Origin: Gracilimonas sp964505215
GTDB taxonomy: Bacteria > Bacteroidota > Rhodothermia > Balneolales > Balneolaceae
Direction: 5' to 3'
DNA: 64,000 nucleotides
Assembly (NCBI GenBank): GCA_964505215.1
Contig: CAZDGU010000007.1
Location: 96,018-160,017 of the forward strand
The position numbers and the translations under genes are program-made. The notes beneath the pieces are model-generated. The model had not been told where the DNA came from and did no database searches. It saw only the letters and a list, made by a program, of their open reading frames with translations. Shown in pieces: positions 44,948 through 54,547 of this stretch. How positions within the stretch are numbered: the stretch's first letter is position 1; each line of letters begins with the position of its first letter.

Positions 44948-45892
44948 TTATTTGTTATATGAAAAATGTATAAGAGCATCACCCTTATTTACTACAGGGC
45001 AATTATTTAGCCCAATAACCATCCCATCATGCGGAGCTAATACACGGGAATTTAAATCTCCGTAAGGGTCTTTTATATAGCCCAACACCTGCCTTTTTGA
45101 AAAGGTATTTCCCAGCTCAGCTTTTGCAATAAATAAGCCCGCATATTTTGTGCGAATCCAGGTTGAATTGTTAAAAACCTTTGTTTGATTTGGCTCGGGG
45201 GCATCTGAAATCATGCCCAGGTGTTTCATTAGCCGCAACGCACCGTTTATTCCTTCCCGGATTCCGAAATCATCAAATCGAAGCGACTCACCGGTTTCAT
45301 AAACCAAAATTTCCTTTCCTTTTTTGTGAACCGCACTCCGAAATGATTTAGAAATAAGGCCGGAATGCATCAATACGGGAGCTCCCATAGCCTCAGCTAA
45401 CTCCTTGGCTTCTTTGAAATTAAAAGAACATCGCACTTGAGGATAGTTAGCTCGGGAAGCGCCACCGGTGTGGAAGTCAATACCGTAATCAATCTCCGGA
45501 ATAATTTCATTCATAAGCGTGTGCGCCAATAATTTAGCCAATGAACCGCGCTTAGCTCCGGGAAAGCTGCGGTTGATGTCTTTACCATCGGGAAGTCCGC
45601 GCGAGTTTTGAATGAAACCGTAAATATTCACAATAGGGATCGCAATTACCGTTCCCTTTTCGGGAATAACCAGCTCGCGTTCAATCATGCGGCGAATAAT
45701 TTCAACCCCATTAATTTCATCCCCGTGCAAGCCGCCGGTAAGCAGTAAAACCGGACCGTCTTCGGGTGCGCGGTACACTAAAACAGGTAAATCAATACTT
45801 GTATAGGTGGGTAGGCGAGCAATATTCAGGTTTATGGTTTGATGCTCCCCCAGCCCAATTTTCTGCTTATTAATAGTTATGTAATCAGGCAT
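44948..45892 (-). CDS. Succinylglutamate desuccinylase / aspartoacylase-like M14 hydrolase
   Basis: 314 residues. The zinc ligands His56 and Glu59 are in GGLHGDEINGVEI, with the further family segment DFHTGGASRANYPQVR around the third ligand. The family cleaves N-acyl or peptide bonds of small amino-acid derivatives. It overlaps rimK by 8 bp. In this context it may remove groups that the RimK-like ligase adds, or process a peptide product; this is inference. Confidence 0.85.
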   Translation of the reverse strand: MPDYITINKQKIGLGEHQTINLNIARLPTYTSIDLPVLVYRAPEDGPVLLLTGGLHGDEINGVEIIRRMIERELVIPEKGTVIAIPIVNIYGFIQNSRGLPDGKDINRSFPGAKRGSLAKLLAHTLMNEIIPEIDYGIDFHTGGASRANYPQVRCSFNFKEAKELAEAMGAPVLMHSGLISKSFRSAVHKKGKEILVYETGESLRFDDFGIREGINGALRLMKHLGMISDAPEPNQTKVFNNSTWIRTKYAGLFIAKAELGNTFSKRQVLGYIKDPYGDLNSRVLAPHDGMVIGLNNCPVVNKGDALIHFSYNK

Positions 45893-46808
45893 GCTTTTTA
45901 GCCTTTTTCTTGCGTGCCGGATTTTTTTGACGTTCTTCCACCGCTTTCTCTACGTATTTCACAATAACAGCGGCTATATCTTTTTGAGTTGTCTGTTCAA
46001 TTCCTCTAAGTCCCGGTGATGAGTTTACTTCAAGAATTAACGGCCCGCGGTTTGATTGCAGCATATCTACCCCCGCAATTTGTAAATCCATGGCATGAGC
46101 GGCCGTCAGTGCTGCTTTTTTCTCTTCTTTAGTGAGCTTGATGAGCGTACCGGAGCCGCCTTGGTGCAAGTTGGAGCGGAATTCTCCTTCTTTGCCCTGC
46201 CTTTTCATAGCGCCAACTACTTTTCCATCTACAATAAATGCCCGGATATCAGCTCCCTTTGATTCAGGTATAAATTCCTGAACAATTACTCGTGCCTTCA
46301 TGGCGTGAAAGGCCTCAATAATAGATTCTGCTCCTTTCTTTGTGCCACCCAGCACTACACCGTGACCTTGAGTTCCTTCCAGGAGTTTTACTATTATTGG
46401 AGCGCCCCCAACCGTTTCCACCAGCTTTTTAACCTCTTTCGAGTAGTTTGTAAAAGCTGTTTTAGGCAGCCCTACGCCTGAGCTGGCCAGCAGCTGAAGA
46501 CTTCTAAGCTTATCACGAGAGCGAACCAGGGCTTGGGAGTGAACGGCTGAAAAAACCTCCATCATCTCAAACTGGCGAACTACGGCTGCTCCATAAAACG
46601 TAACAGAAGCACCGATACGCGGAATAATAGCGTCAAAATAATCAAGTTTTTTACTCTTGTAATATACCATCGGGCTGTCCTGCTCTATTAAAATATCGCA
46701 CTTCAAATGGTCTATTACTTCAGCTTGGTGTCCACGGTCTTCGGCAGCTTCAACCAAGCGCTGTGTGGAGTAAAGAGTTGGGTTTCTTGATAGGATACCT
46801 ATCTTCAT
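45885..46808 (-). CDS. rimK: RimK-like ATP-grasp amino-acid ligase
   Basis: 307 residues with the ATP-grasp fold: IIVKLLEGTQGHGVVL as the P-loop-like strand, VQEFIPESKGADIRAFIVDG and the metal-binding ILEVNSSPGLRGIE. E. coli RimK adds glutamate to the C-terminus of ribosomal protein S6; relatives add amino acids to other acceptors. It has a Lys/Arg-rich C-terminal tail (KKKAKKHA). It overlaps the retropepsin gene by 4 bp and the M14 gene by 8 bp. Confidence 0.9.
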   Translation of the reverse strand: MKIGILSRNPTLYSTQRLVEAAEDRGHQAEVIDHLKCDILIEQDSPMVYYKSKKLDYFDAIIPRIGASVTFYGAAVVRQFEMMEVFSAVHSQALVRSRDKLRSLQLLASSGVGLPKTAFTNYSKEVKKLVETVGGAPIIVKLLEGTQGHGVVLGGTKKGAESIIEAFHAMKARVIVQEFIPESKGADIRAFIVDGKVVGAMKRQGKEGEFRSNLHQGGSGTLIKLTKEEKKAALTAAHAMDLQIAGVDMLQSNRGPLILEVNSSPGLRGIEQTTQKDIAAVIVKYVEKAVEERQKNPARKKKAKKHA

Positions 46809-47260
46809 TCTTTATTTTGTGTATTTAATTTTGAAAGATTTTTGTTAGATACATCAACCAGAAAGCCCCTTTTTTTTAGAAACTTTCTTCCTATTAAAAG
46901 GGGATATTTCATGGCAGAACGGTCGGCAAGAGAACATTCAATTTCATAAGATTTGCCAAAAAATTCGATATCCGTTTTTATAAAATAACGCAACTCTTTG
47001 GTGCCGTTAGAACTTTTCACCTCTCGTTGGTCGTGTAACGGTACTTCAATTTTCTGATCAGAATAAGCTTCGTGATCAGGATCAAGCAAATAAAAACTCA
47101 CCCATGTTTTCCCGCCCTTTTCAAATGCCTGCACGTTGTGGCAGTGCAGGCTTGAGGTATAAGCTCCGGTATCAATTTTAGCATCCAGATTATAGAATCC
47201 CCATTCAGGTAAATGAACCTGTTCTGTACGGCCTATGATTTTATGATGCATTTTTTTCAT
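46805..47260 (-). CDS. Retropepsin-like (RimB type) protease
   Basis: 151 residues. The aspartic-protease triad KIDTGAYTSSLH has Asp30-Thr31-Gly32, and the C-terminal part keeps MKYPLLIGRKFLKK. This matches the family annotated as ATP-dependent zinc protease or RimB, commonly next to rimK. It is the first gene of the operon and overlaps rimK (ATGA). It probably works on the RimK-modified protein or on the modifying system. Confidence 0.85.
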   Translation of the reverse strand: MKKMHHKIIGRTEQVHLPEWGFYNLDAKIDTGAYTSSLHCHNVQAFEKGGKTWVSFYLLDPDHEAYSDQKIEVPLHDQREVKSSNGTKELRYFIKTDIEFFGKSYEIECSLADRSAMKYPLLIGRKFLKKRGFLVDVSNKNLSKLNTQNKE

Positions 47261-47514
47261 GGGGTCAAAAATAACGGTTTTAGCGGTCTATTCCATTCTC
47301 AACCATATTTTATTTTTACTCGATGAAGCTTCAAAATTCATCTGATTTCTTAACAATGATTTGCCCGAACGGCATTAGGTCAAGGTTCTTAAAATTAATG
47401 ATTTATTTCGGTAAATATTGAAATCATAAATCTCTGTCATTAGTTATAAATTCTCTTAATTTAATGGCTTGATTAAGAGCACGGTAAAACCATTCATTTA
47501 AAAAGCACCATTCC

Positions 47515-48372
47515 ATGAAATCTTATTTTTATGCCATTGCTATTTTTGTTGCTGCATCATTCACGGCTTGCAGTACAACTCAAACCTTGCAAATTGAGGA
47601 AAATGCAACAACCCAAGCCACTTTATGGGTGCAAAACTCAGCCGAATTTAAAGCCTTGGCTACTCAAGCTTATGCCTCGGCCCTGCGCACGCTGCCTCTC
47701 CCGCTCAATGATTCTTTTTGGACGGCATCTCTGGTTCAGGCCGAAAATGAGGACTACATGCAGCTCCCTCCTGCTATTATTCTTGATATTGATGAAACCG
47801 TGCTCGACAACTCTCCTTTCCAGGCACGGCTGATTAAAGAAGGAAAATCATACAATACGGCCGACTGGAATGCCTGGTGTAACGAGGCGAATGCAAAAGC
47901 TATTCCGGGCGCTGTTGAGTTTACGCAATACGCTGCCGAGCAAGGAGTTGCTATCTTTTACGTAAGCAATCGCGAGTATGTTGTGGAAGACGCCACACGG
48001 CGTAATCTTATTAAAGAAGGCTTTCCGGTTTCCGATTCTTTAGACGTGATTTTGAGCAAAGGAGAGCAGCCGAACTGGACGTCATCTAAAGTGGAGCGCC
48101 GAAAGGAAATTGAGAAAAACTACCGTGTTATTATGTTAGTTGGGGATGATTTGAATGATTTTTTACCGGCTAAAGGATTTTCTCAACAAGAAAGAGATTC
48201 ATTTGTTGAAAAATACAGTGATTATTTTGGCCGGAAGTGGATTTTTCTCCCCAACCCGCTCTACGGTTCCTGGGAACAAGCTCTTTATGGTGAGGATGGT
48301 AACTCAGGAGAAAATGCTCGCATGCAAATGTTGAATAAACGCCTGCATACAAAAGATAAATCCAAAAATTAA
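47515..48372 (+). CDS. 5'-nucleotidase / acid phosphatase lipoprotein of the e(P4) type
   Basis: 285 residues with a lipoprotein signal and lipobox FTAC (Cys19). The HAD motif I DIDET is at 91-95 (ILDIDETVLDNSPFQ), and motif III/IV VGDDLNDF near 205. The class C acid phosphatase family dephosphorylates nucleoside monophosphates and NADP/NMN at the outer membrane for nutrient uptake. It is followed 17 bp later by the D-threonine-aldolase-like gene. Confidence 0.92.
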   Translation: MKSYFYAIAIFVAASFTACSTTQTLQIEENATTQATLWVQNSAEFKALATQAYASALRTLPLPLNDSFWTASLVQAENEDYMQLPPAIILDIDETVLDNSPFQARLIKEGKSYNTADWNAWCNEANAKAIPGAVEFTQYAAEQGVAIFYVSNREYVVEDATRRNLIKEGFPVSDSLDVILSKGEQPNWTSSKVERRKEIEKNYRVIMLVGDDLNDFLPAKGFSQQERDSFVEKYSDYFGRKWIFLPNPLYGSWEQALYGEDGNSGENARMQMLNKRLHTKDKSKN

Positions 48373-48389
48373 TTCGAACATTTTATAGC

Positions 48390-49451
48390 ATGACGGAACC
48401 CAAGCTCTTTATTAATATGGAAAAAGTTCGGGAAAATATTTCCCGAATGAGCGCTAAAGCAAACAATGCGGGCAGTGAATTTAGACCTCATTTTAAAACG
48501 CATCAGTCACTTCAGATTGGGCGTATTTTCAGGGAGTTTGATGTTTCAGGCATTACGGTTTCGTCTATAAAAATGGCTGAGTATTTTATTAATGACGGAT
48601 GGAATGATGTTACCATTGCCTTCCCCGCCAATGTGTTAGCCACTTCAGCATACAATGAATTAGCAGCAAAAGCAGATCTTAAAACGCTGGTTATTTCTCC
48701 GGAAAGTGTTCATAAATTGGACGCCGGGTTAACCGAAAAACTGGGACTTTATATTGAAATTGATCCCGATTATGGAAGAAGCGGAGTTCCGGTTTCAGAT
48801 TATGCTGCTATAGAGAAATTAATCGCTACTATAGAAAATTCTAAGCATTGTACTTTGTCCGGTTTTTATTGCCATGCCGGCCAGACTTATCCCGGTCGGT
48901 CTGAACAAAAAGTAGCTAAAACCGCTGAAGCTGTTTTACAAAAACTTGAACGATTACACCAACAATTTCCAGAACTCCCTATCTGCTTTGGCGATACCCC
49001 CTCTTGCAGCGTTCTGGATAATTTTGGACCCGTAACTCAACTTAGTCCCGGAAACTTTGTGTTTTATGATTGGATGCAGGTCCAAATTGGGGCGTGCACA
49101 GCCGATCAAATAGCGGTAGAGATGGTTTGTCCGGTAACAGCCGTATTTCCTAAACGGCAACAGGTTTTAATTCATGGCGGAGCCGTCCATTTCTCCAAAG
49201 AAGCTATAGAAGATAACGGACAGCTTAATTTTGGGAAACCTATTGGCAAATTTGAATCCAATCAAACGTATCTGAAAAGTGTTTCTCAAGAACATGGCCT
49301 TATTCAGTGCTCTGATGATGTTTTTTCATCAATTCAGGTGGGCGATGCAGTCCGGATCTTTCCTATTCACTCCTGCCTCACTGCGAATTTAATGAGAGCC
49401 TATCACACCGAAGAGGGTGCGATCATTGATCATATGAATGGGTGTTTTTAG
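48390..49451 (+). CDS. D-threonine aldolase / D-serine dehydratase-like PLP enzyme
   Basis: 353 residues, alanine-racemase N-terminal fold. The PLP lysine Lys36 is in RPHFKTHQS, and CHAGQTYPGRS near 170 is typical of the family. The C-terminal metal-binding motif HSCLTANLM (about 330) supports D-threonine aldolase or D-serine dehydratase type. It cleaves or dehydrates a D-hydroxy-amino acid. No transporter or regulator is adjacent. Confidence 0.85.
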   Translation: MTEPKLFINMEKVRENISRMSAKANNAGSEFRPHFKTHQSLQIGRIFREFDVSGITVSSIKMAEYFINDGWNDVTIAFPANVLATSAYNELAAKADLKTLVISPESVHKLDAGLTEKLGLYIEIDPDYGRSGVPVSDYAAIEKLIATIENSKHCTLSGFYCHAGQTYPGRSEQKVAKTAEAVLQKLERLHQQFPELPICFGDTPSCSVLDNFGPVTQLSPGNFVFYDWMQVQIGACTADQIAVEMVCPVTAVFPKRQQVLIHGGAVHFSKEAIEDNGQLNFGKPIGKFESNQTYLKSVSQEHGLIQCSDDVFSSIQVGDAVRIFPIHSCLTANLMRAYHTEEGAIIDHMNGCF

Positions 49452-49482
49452 TTTCTTTTAAATCAGATTTCCTATTCTGTTT

Positions 49483-50871
49483 CTAACGCTCTTTCCAGCG
49501 CCATACTCTATGCATGGGTGAAGAATTGTCTGTTCGATGCTGCTGGGTATTAATTAAACGTATACGCTCGGTGCAAATGTAAGACGTGATGCTGGCGGCT
49601 GCCACTACCGGAAAATGTGCACCTCCGGTAAGACTGATCAAAATTACGCTGGTGCTAATGGGCGTTTTGGTAACGCCCACGTTAACGGCGGCCATCAGTC
49701 CAATTATGGCCACAGGCATGGGAATGAAGTTCCGGCTGGCAAGTGAAATAGCAATACCGGCGGCAGCTCCTATAAAAAAGAGTGGAAATATAAAACCGCC
49801 TCTAAAACCACTGTGCAAAGTAAAACCAATAGAAAGCATTTTCACTAAAACCAGCAGTGCTAAAAGTCCGACAGCTCCCCAAAGACCGTACGTGACTTCC
49901 AGTTGAGAAATTCCGTTCAGCAAATCTACTATCTCAAATTCACTCCAAAAAAGCGGCGTGGTAATAAAGCTTTTGGGAATGGTGATAGCCAATAATCCTA
50001 TTGCAAACCCACCTATAGTCGCTTTTAAAACAGGACTGTTTTTTATAAGGCTCATTATCTGTTCAATCCTTCTAAAGAGAATAATGAAAAGCACCGCCAA
50101 AATAGCACCAATCACTCCCATTCCAACTCCTTCAAAAACAGCCATCATAGACACATCAGATAGCGTGGGTAAATGGTATAATGCGCCTTCGTAGCCAATA
50201 AAAGCTCGAAATATTATAAATGCGCTTAGGGCAGAAATTACGGATGGAATCAGTGCCTCGTAGTACTCTAATCCTCGATTGTGCGGAATTTCTAAAGCAA
50301 AAAGTGCTCCGCCAATGGGGGCACCGAAAAAAGCACCCAATGCAGCCGCCATTCCGCAAAATGTGAAAGTGCGAATCAGATCTCCGTGCAGCTTTAACTT
50401 CTCTCCTAACTTGCTTGCCGAGCTGCCAATAAGCTGAACCAAAGGAGCTTCAGGTCCCGCGCTCCCGCCAAAAACAATACTGATGAGCGAGTTGGTAAAC
50501 ATGGATGGATTTTGTTTGTGATCCATTCGCCCTTGTTTAATATGGATATTGTTAACTACCGCTGAAATCTCCCCGGGATTCTGCAGCAGTTTAATGGAAA
50601 TACCCACTAAAATTCCGCCGGCAGTTGTGAGCAACACTAAAGATAACTGATGAGCATAAGCAACACTAAATAATGAGTCTAACGCCGGCTTAACCACATC
50701 CCAAACTACATAAAGGCCGCCATTCAATACTAAGTAATAAATAGTAGCTATAACACCGCCCAATAAACCTATTAAAACAGCCCACAGCAGGGTTTGGCCA
50801 TAAGGCATCAGTTTATGTTCGGTGGTACGGCCGGGTATTTTCAGCAGCTTCGGCAGTGAGTATTTCGGCAT
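49483..50871 (-). CDS. Divergent ClC-family chloride channel/transporter
   Basis: 462 residues, about ten to twelve hydrophobic helices. The ion-pathway motif is GSAGPEAP at 136-143, where coupled exchangers have G(K/R)EGP. The external gating glutamate is replaced by Ala138. The late helix has KTPISTSVILI and GGFIFPLFFIGAAAG. Loss of the gating Glu suggests a chloride channel or an uncoupled or differently gated transporter; inference. It is a single gene on the minus strand. Confidence 0.88.
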   Translation of the reverse strand: MPKYSLPKLLKIPGRTTEHKLMPYGQTLLWAVLIGLLGGVIATIYYLVLNGGLYVVWDVVKPALDSLFSVAYAHQLSLVLLTTAGGILVGISIKLLQNPGEISAVVNNIHIKQGRMDHKQNPSMFTNSLISIVFGGSAGPEAPLVQLIGSSASKLGEKLKLHGDLIRTFTFCGMAAALGAFFGAPIGGALFALEIPHNRGLEYYEALIPSVISALSAFIIFRAFIGYEGALYHLPTLSDVSMMAVFEGVGMGVIGAILAVLFIILFRRIEQIMSLIKNSPVLKATIGGFAIGLLAITIPKSFITTPLFWSEFEIVDLLNGISQLEVTYGLWGAVGLLALLVLVKMLSIGFTLHSGFRGGFIFPLFFIGAAAGIAISLASRNFIPMPVAIIGLMAAVNVGVTKTPISTSVILISLTGGAHFPVVAAASITSYICTERIRLINTQQHRTDNSSPMHRVWRWKER

Positions 50872-50996
50872 GAATTCCGATAATTTACTTTAATTGAAAA
50901 CGTACAAAACTAATGATTAATAGCCCTAAACTCAGGTTATTTTTAAAAAGAAATAGAGTTCTTCGGATGCTCGGATTGGGGAGAGAAAAAATTCGG

Positions 50997-53456
50997 CTAA
51001 AATAAAACAGTGAACCCTATAGAACTTCCATACGAGCCGTAGATTTTTTTACTGACCTCCGCATAGAATACGCCTAATATTTTGGAAGCTGCAATGCCAA
51101 ATTCGGCTTGCGTACTTGAGCCGGAGTTTGGGATAAGAGGCACTAAAGAGTCGTCATTATCTATAGTAGCTACCGTAAAAATTGTGGATAGCTGTATTCC
51201 GCTATGCCGGATAAAATTGATGGGAATGCTTCGGGTAAGTGAGCTGCCAAACTTGTATCTGAACTTGATCAGCGAGATCCTATTCCCTAAAGGTTCACGA
51301 TAATTAACCGTATAAAACGGACGAAAGCGCACATAATCATCCACAACGTAGCCATTGTAGGTGAACAAGCGCTGATTTGGAGTTCCTGCATCCGCCGCAC
51401 CTACAATAATATCTGTTTGGAAAAAATGGGATGAAAATACCGGCCAATAAAACTTCAATCCTAACCGATAGCGATTATAGTCGAAAGCACTGCCCCACTC
51501 GGTAATTCCTTTTTCGAGCACAGCATCAGCCAACCAGCCAAATTCGCGAATGTTGTAATCTCTCAAAAACTGAGTGCGTAAGTATTGGCGTGAATCGTGA
51601 TGTAGCTGAACATATAAGCCGTTCATATTCCCATCAACAGCGGGATAATTGGGGTGATTGTTGGAATACTCATCGGGAGGCAAATCATCCCTGAAAAGAG
51701 AAATTGAGGAGGACGACATTAATTTTTCGTGCTGTTCTTGCACATAAAGCACGCGTAAAAAAGATTCTACCGCAAAGCGAAGTCTGAGTCCTGCTTCCCA
51801 CCCTTTTCGCTCAAAATAGTTGTTTCCGGTAGTCCCGGTCGCCAGTGCAGCAAGCGTTTGGCGGGCTTCAAAAAAATCTAAGGGCGTGCGGTTGTATTCA
51901 TAATCCTGATATTGCTGCACGGTTTGTTTGTAATAGCTGAATTCAGGTGCCGCAAAAAAATCACCCAAAAAATGATAGCCGCTCAACTTATAGCTCCACG
52001 CCTCATTGCCAAAACCGTAGCCACCAACGGCTCTGTAATCATAATCGGGGTGAACCGGAGTTCGTAATCCCAAGCCAAGATAATGTCCTTCAACCCGATT
52101 GTAATGATATATATGACTGAAGTTTGTTAAATAAAAGCGCTCCAGTTGATATGGAAGCCTGAAGAAAGCGCGCATGGCCGACATTCCCAATTTAACCGCT
52201 TTCTGCTCTTCTTCATGATTTTTTGCATCTTCCAATAACCCCGTGTTTTTGTTTGCACTTTTTACTGAAAGTGTGTCCCAGTAGATTGCTGTTTTCAGGT
52301 GAGCATCGGGTTTTATTCGAGTGGTATTCAGCTTTAAATTTTGTGCTTCCAATTGCTTTTGGTTTACAGAAAAGTTGCTCCAGGTCCATTCATCGTGATA
52401 CCAAATACTTTCTTTAGAAATAAAGAAGTTTAGCGTGGCCGAAAGCTCAGTTTTTTCCGGAAGCCAGAAGTCGCCTTCCTTTTTGTAACTCTGCTGATAC
52501 CGGAGATTAGAAATACTGAAGGTGCCGGTTTGGGTGTCGGTGTATTCATTCAGATAAACATCAATTCCTAAAATGACAGACTTTTCTTCATCATACCATA
52601 TCTTTCCTTTAAAAAGAGGGCGATTATTTTTTTTGGGTTTGAAATATATCTCCACGGTACCTTCCGGCCAGCTGCTGTCTGCTTCTTCATTATAAAATTC
52701 ATAGAAATCGGCAGCTTTCTGGGAAATAGGCCCAATTACAGTTATATCTTCCGACAAAATACTGAGCCTTACTTTATTCGCATTCAAATTAAGAGGTGCT
52801 CCGCCTGTTGAGAAGAAATCATACTCACTGAAAAAGTTTTCGCTTGCCCTATTTGCTTCCACCGTCTCAGAATAACGCTCCGGATTAGCCGTGTATTTAA
52901 CGTTAGATTTTCGCTCCGAAAATGCAATCGGCTGCACATCTTTTGCTTCTAAGCTGTCATAATCAGTCTCTCCTTTTATTTTGCTGAGAATAGCCAGCTT
53001 ATAAACATCAGCGCGGTAATTTTGTAAATTTGAATTTTGCTGATCCCGAAGCCGTGCCAGTTTCTGCACCTTCCGAGCCACACGGTTTGCGCTCACGGTT
53101 ACATCCATTTGCATGCGTTTGGGCTGTAAATAAATTTCGCGAACCTCCCGCTTATTGGGCTGAATTTGAACCTGAATAACCGTATCGCGAAAAGAAAGAA
53201 AACGATAGCGGATATTAACCATTCCGGTATCAAGCTTAATGGAATATGAGCCGTCTGTTCTTGTGTAGGTGCCCTTATCCGTGCCTTCTACAATAATGTT
53301 GGCATAAGGCAGTGGTTCTGATGTTTCCGCATCATACACAAAGCCGGTAAGCGTTCCCTCTTGTGCCTGTAACAGAAAAGACCCGTTCAATAAAAACAAG
53401 AAAACGACAAAGCACCTTATAATCTTTTTATACCCGCCGTTTGTTTGTTTTTGCAT
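50997..53456 (-). CDS. CarboxypepD_reg-like / DUF5686 outer-membrane protein
   Basis: 819 residues. A signal peptide (CFVVFLFLLNGSFLLQAQ) is followed by a CarboxypepD_reg-like domain (about 35-115, GFVYDAETSEPLPYANIIV). A long DUF5686 region ends in beta-barrel-like strands (GVFYAEVSKKIYGSYGSSIGF, in two parts, to FTVLF). Members sit in the outer membrane and, although common in this group, lack a known role. It is not clearly in an operon; LD-carboxypeptidase is on the same strand upstream of the next gene. Confidence 0.85.
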   Translation of the reverse strand: MQKQTNGGYKKIIRCFVVFLFLLNGSFLLQAQEGTLTGFVYDAETSEPLPYANIIVEGTDKGTYTRTDGSYSIKLDTGMVNIRYRFLSFRDTVIQVQIQPNKREVREIYLQPKRMQMDVTVSANRVARKVQKLARLRDQQNSNLQNYRADVYKLAILSKIKGETDYDSLEAKDVQPIAFSERKSNVKYTANPERYSETVEANRASENFFSEYDFFSTGGAPLNLNANKVRLSILSEDITVIGPISQKAADFYEFYNEEADSSWPEGTVEIYFKPKKNNRPLFKGKIWYDEEKSVILGIDVYLNEYTDTQTGTFSISNLRYQQSYKKEGDFWLPEKTELSATLNFFISKESIWYHDEWTWSNFSVNQKQLEAQNLKLNTTRIKPDAHLKTAIYWDTLSVKSANKNTGLLEDAKNHEEEQKAVKLGMSAMRAFFRLPYQLERFYLTNFSHIYHYNRVEGHYLGLGLRTPVHPDYDYRAVGGYGFGNEAWSYKLSGYHFLGDFFAAPEFSYYKQTVQQYQDYEYNRTPLDFFEARQTLAALATGTTGNNYFERKGWEAGLRLRFAVESFLRVLYVQEQHEKLMSSSSISLFRDDLPPDEYSNNHPNYPAVDGNMNGLYVQLHHDSRQYLRTQFLRDYNIREFGWLADAVLEKGITEWGSAFDYNRYRLGLKFYWPVFSSHFFQTDIIVGAADAGTPNQRLFTYNGYVVDDYVRFRPFYTVNYREPLGNRISLIKFRYKFGSSLTRSIPINFIRHSGIQLSTIFTVATIDNDDSLVPLIPNSGSSTQAEFGIAASKILGVFYAEVSKKIYGSYGSSIGFTVLF

Positions 53457-53488
53457 GTACCTGAATTTTTATGACTGATGTATGTACT

Positions 53489-54520
53489 CTACACTACACC
53501 CGATTGTAACAACTGAATGGTTTTATGTTCCGAATCAATAGTGGCCTCTATGCCAACCGGGATGGTGATATTATTATCATCATGACTAATCATAGCTCCC
53601 GAAAATGCCGGGATATTCAACGGTTTGATGTAGCCATTTAACACCTGCTTCAGCGTTAAGCTATTCTCTCCGGCATCACAATCAGTGCACTTTCCAAAAA
53701 CAAAGCCGGCAATTTCATCCAGAATTCCGGATAGCTTTAGCTGCATCATTAAACGGTCTATGCGATACACATTCTCTCCTACATCTTCTACATACAGAAT
53801 GGCATCTTCAAAATCGGGCAAATAATCTGACCCAATCATAGAAACTAACACCGTTAAATTTCCACCCAGCATGCGGCCTGTTACAGTACCCGGATTTATC
53901 ACAAAGGTGTTGTCGAACTCTGGTGGAACCGAATATTTTCTTTTCTTTCCTTTTTTAATGATGTCTTTAAATGCTTTTGTAGTCATATCGGTCCACTCAG
54001 ATTTCCCTACCGGACCGTGAAAGCTGATTAAATCACTTTTCTCGTAAAAAGCCATGTGGAGTGAGGTTATATCGCTGAAGCCGCAAAATACTTTAGGATT
54101 TTCCTTAATCACCTGATAATCGAGCAGTGGTAAAATACGATTACATCCCCAGCCACCTCGAATACACATAATGCCATCTACTTCATCATCCTGAAACATG
54201 GTCATAACATCGCCGGCCCGCTCAGCATCGGTTCCTGCGAGGTAACCGTATTGCGTTCGCACGTGTTCGGCCAGCTTTAGGTTAAAACCTAAATTCTGGA
54301 CATTTATTAACATCTCATCAAATTCAGAAGCATCGTAAATAGGGCTTGCCGGTGCCACTAATCCCAATGTATCGCCTTTTTTAAGGGCTTTAGGTCTGAT
54401 TTTTTTCTCATCAGAAGCAGCCGCTGCTTCAGCCTGATTTGGATTGGAAAGAGAAAAAGCAGCGCCGCCAAAAGTGGCTAAAGCTGAAGTTCTGAGAAAG
54501 TCTTTACGTGTAAATGCCAT
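53489..54520 (-). CDS. LD-carboxypeptidase (S66) with exported N-terminus
   Basis: 343 residues. The N-terminus TRKDFLRTSALATFGGAAFS resembles a Tat signal, with Arg-Lys instead of Arg-Arg. Family features are LGLVAPASPI, CIRGGWGCNRIL, and the nucleophile Ser in FCGFSDITSLH near 150. The family trims the terminal D-Ala from murein tetrapeptides or related LD-bonds; some members are microcin-immunity proteins. It is 28 bp after nadD. Confidence 0.88.
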   Translation of the reverse strand: MAFTRKDFLRTSALATFGGAAFSLSNPNQAEAAAASDEKKIRPKALKKGDTLGLVAPASPIYDASEFDEMLINVQNLGFNLKLAEHVRTQYGYLAGTDAERAGDVMTMFQDDEVDGIMCIRGGWGCNRILPLLDYQVIKENPKVFCGFSDITSLHMAFYEKSDLISFHGPVGKSEWTDMTTKAFKDIIKKGKKRKYSVPPEFDNTFVINPGTVTGRMLGGNLTVLVSMIGSDYLPDFEDAILYVEDVGENVYRIDRLMMQLKLSGILDEIAGFVFGKCTDCDAGENSLTLKQVLNGYIKPLNIPAFSGAMISHDDNNITIPVGIEATIDSEHKTIQLLQSGVV

Positions 54521-54547
54521 AATTATTAGATTTTTTGATTGGGATAG

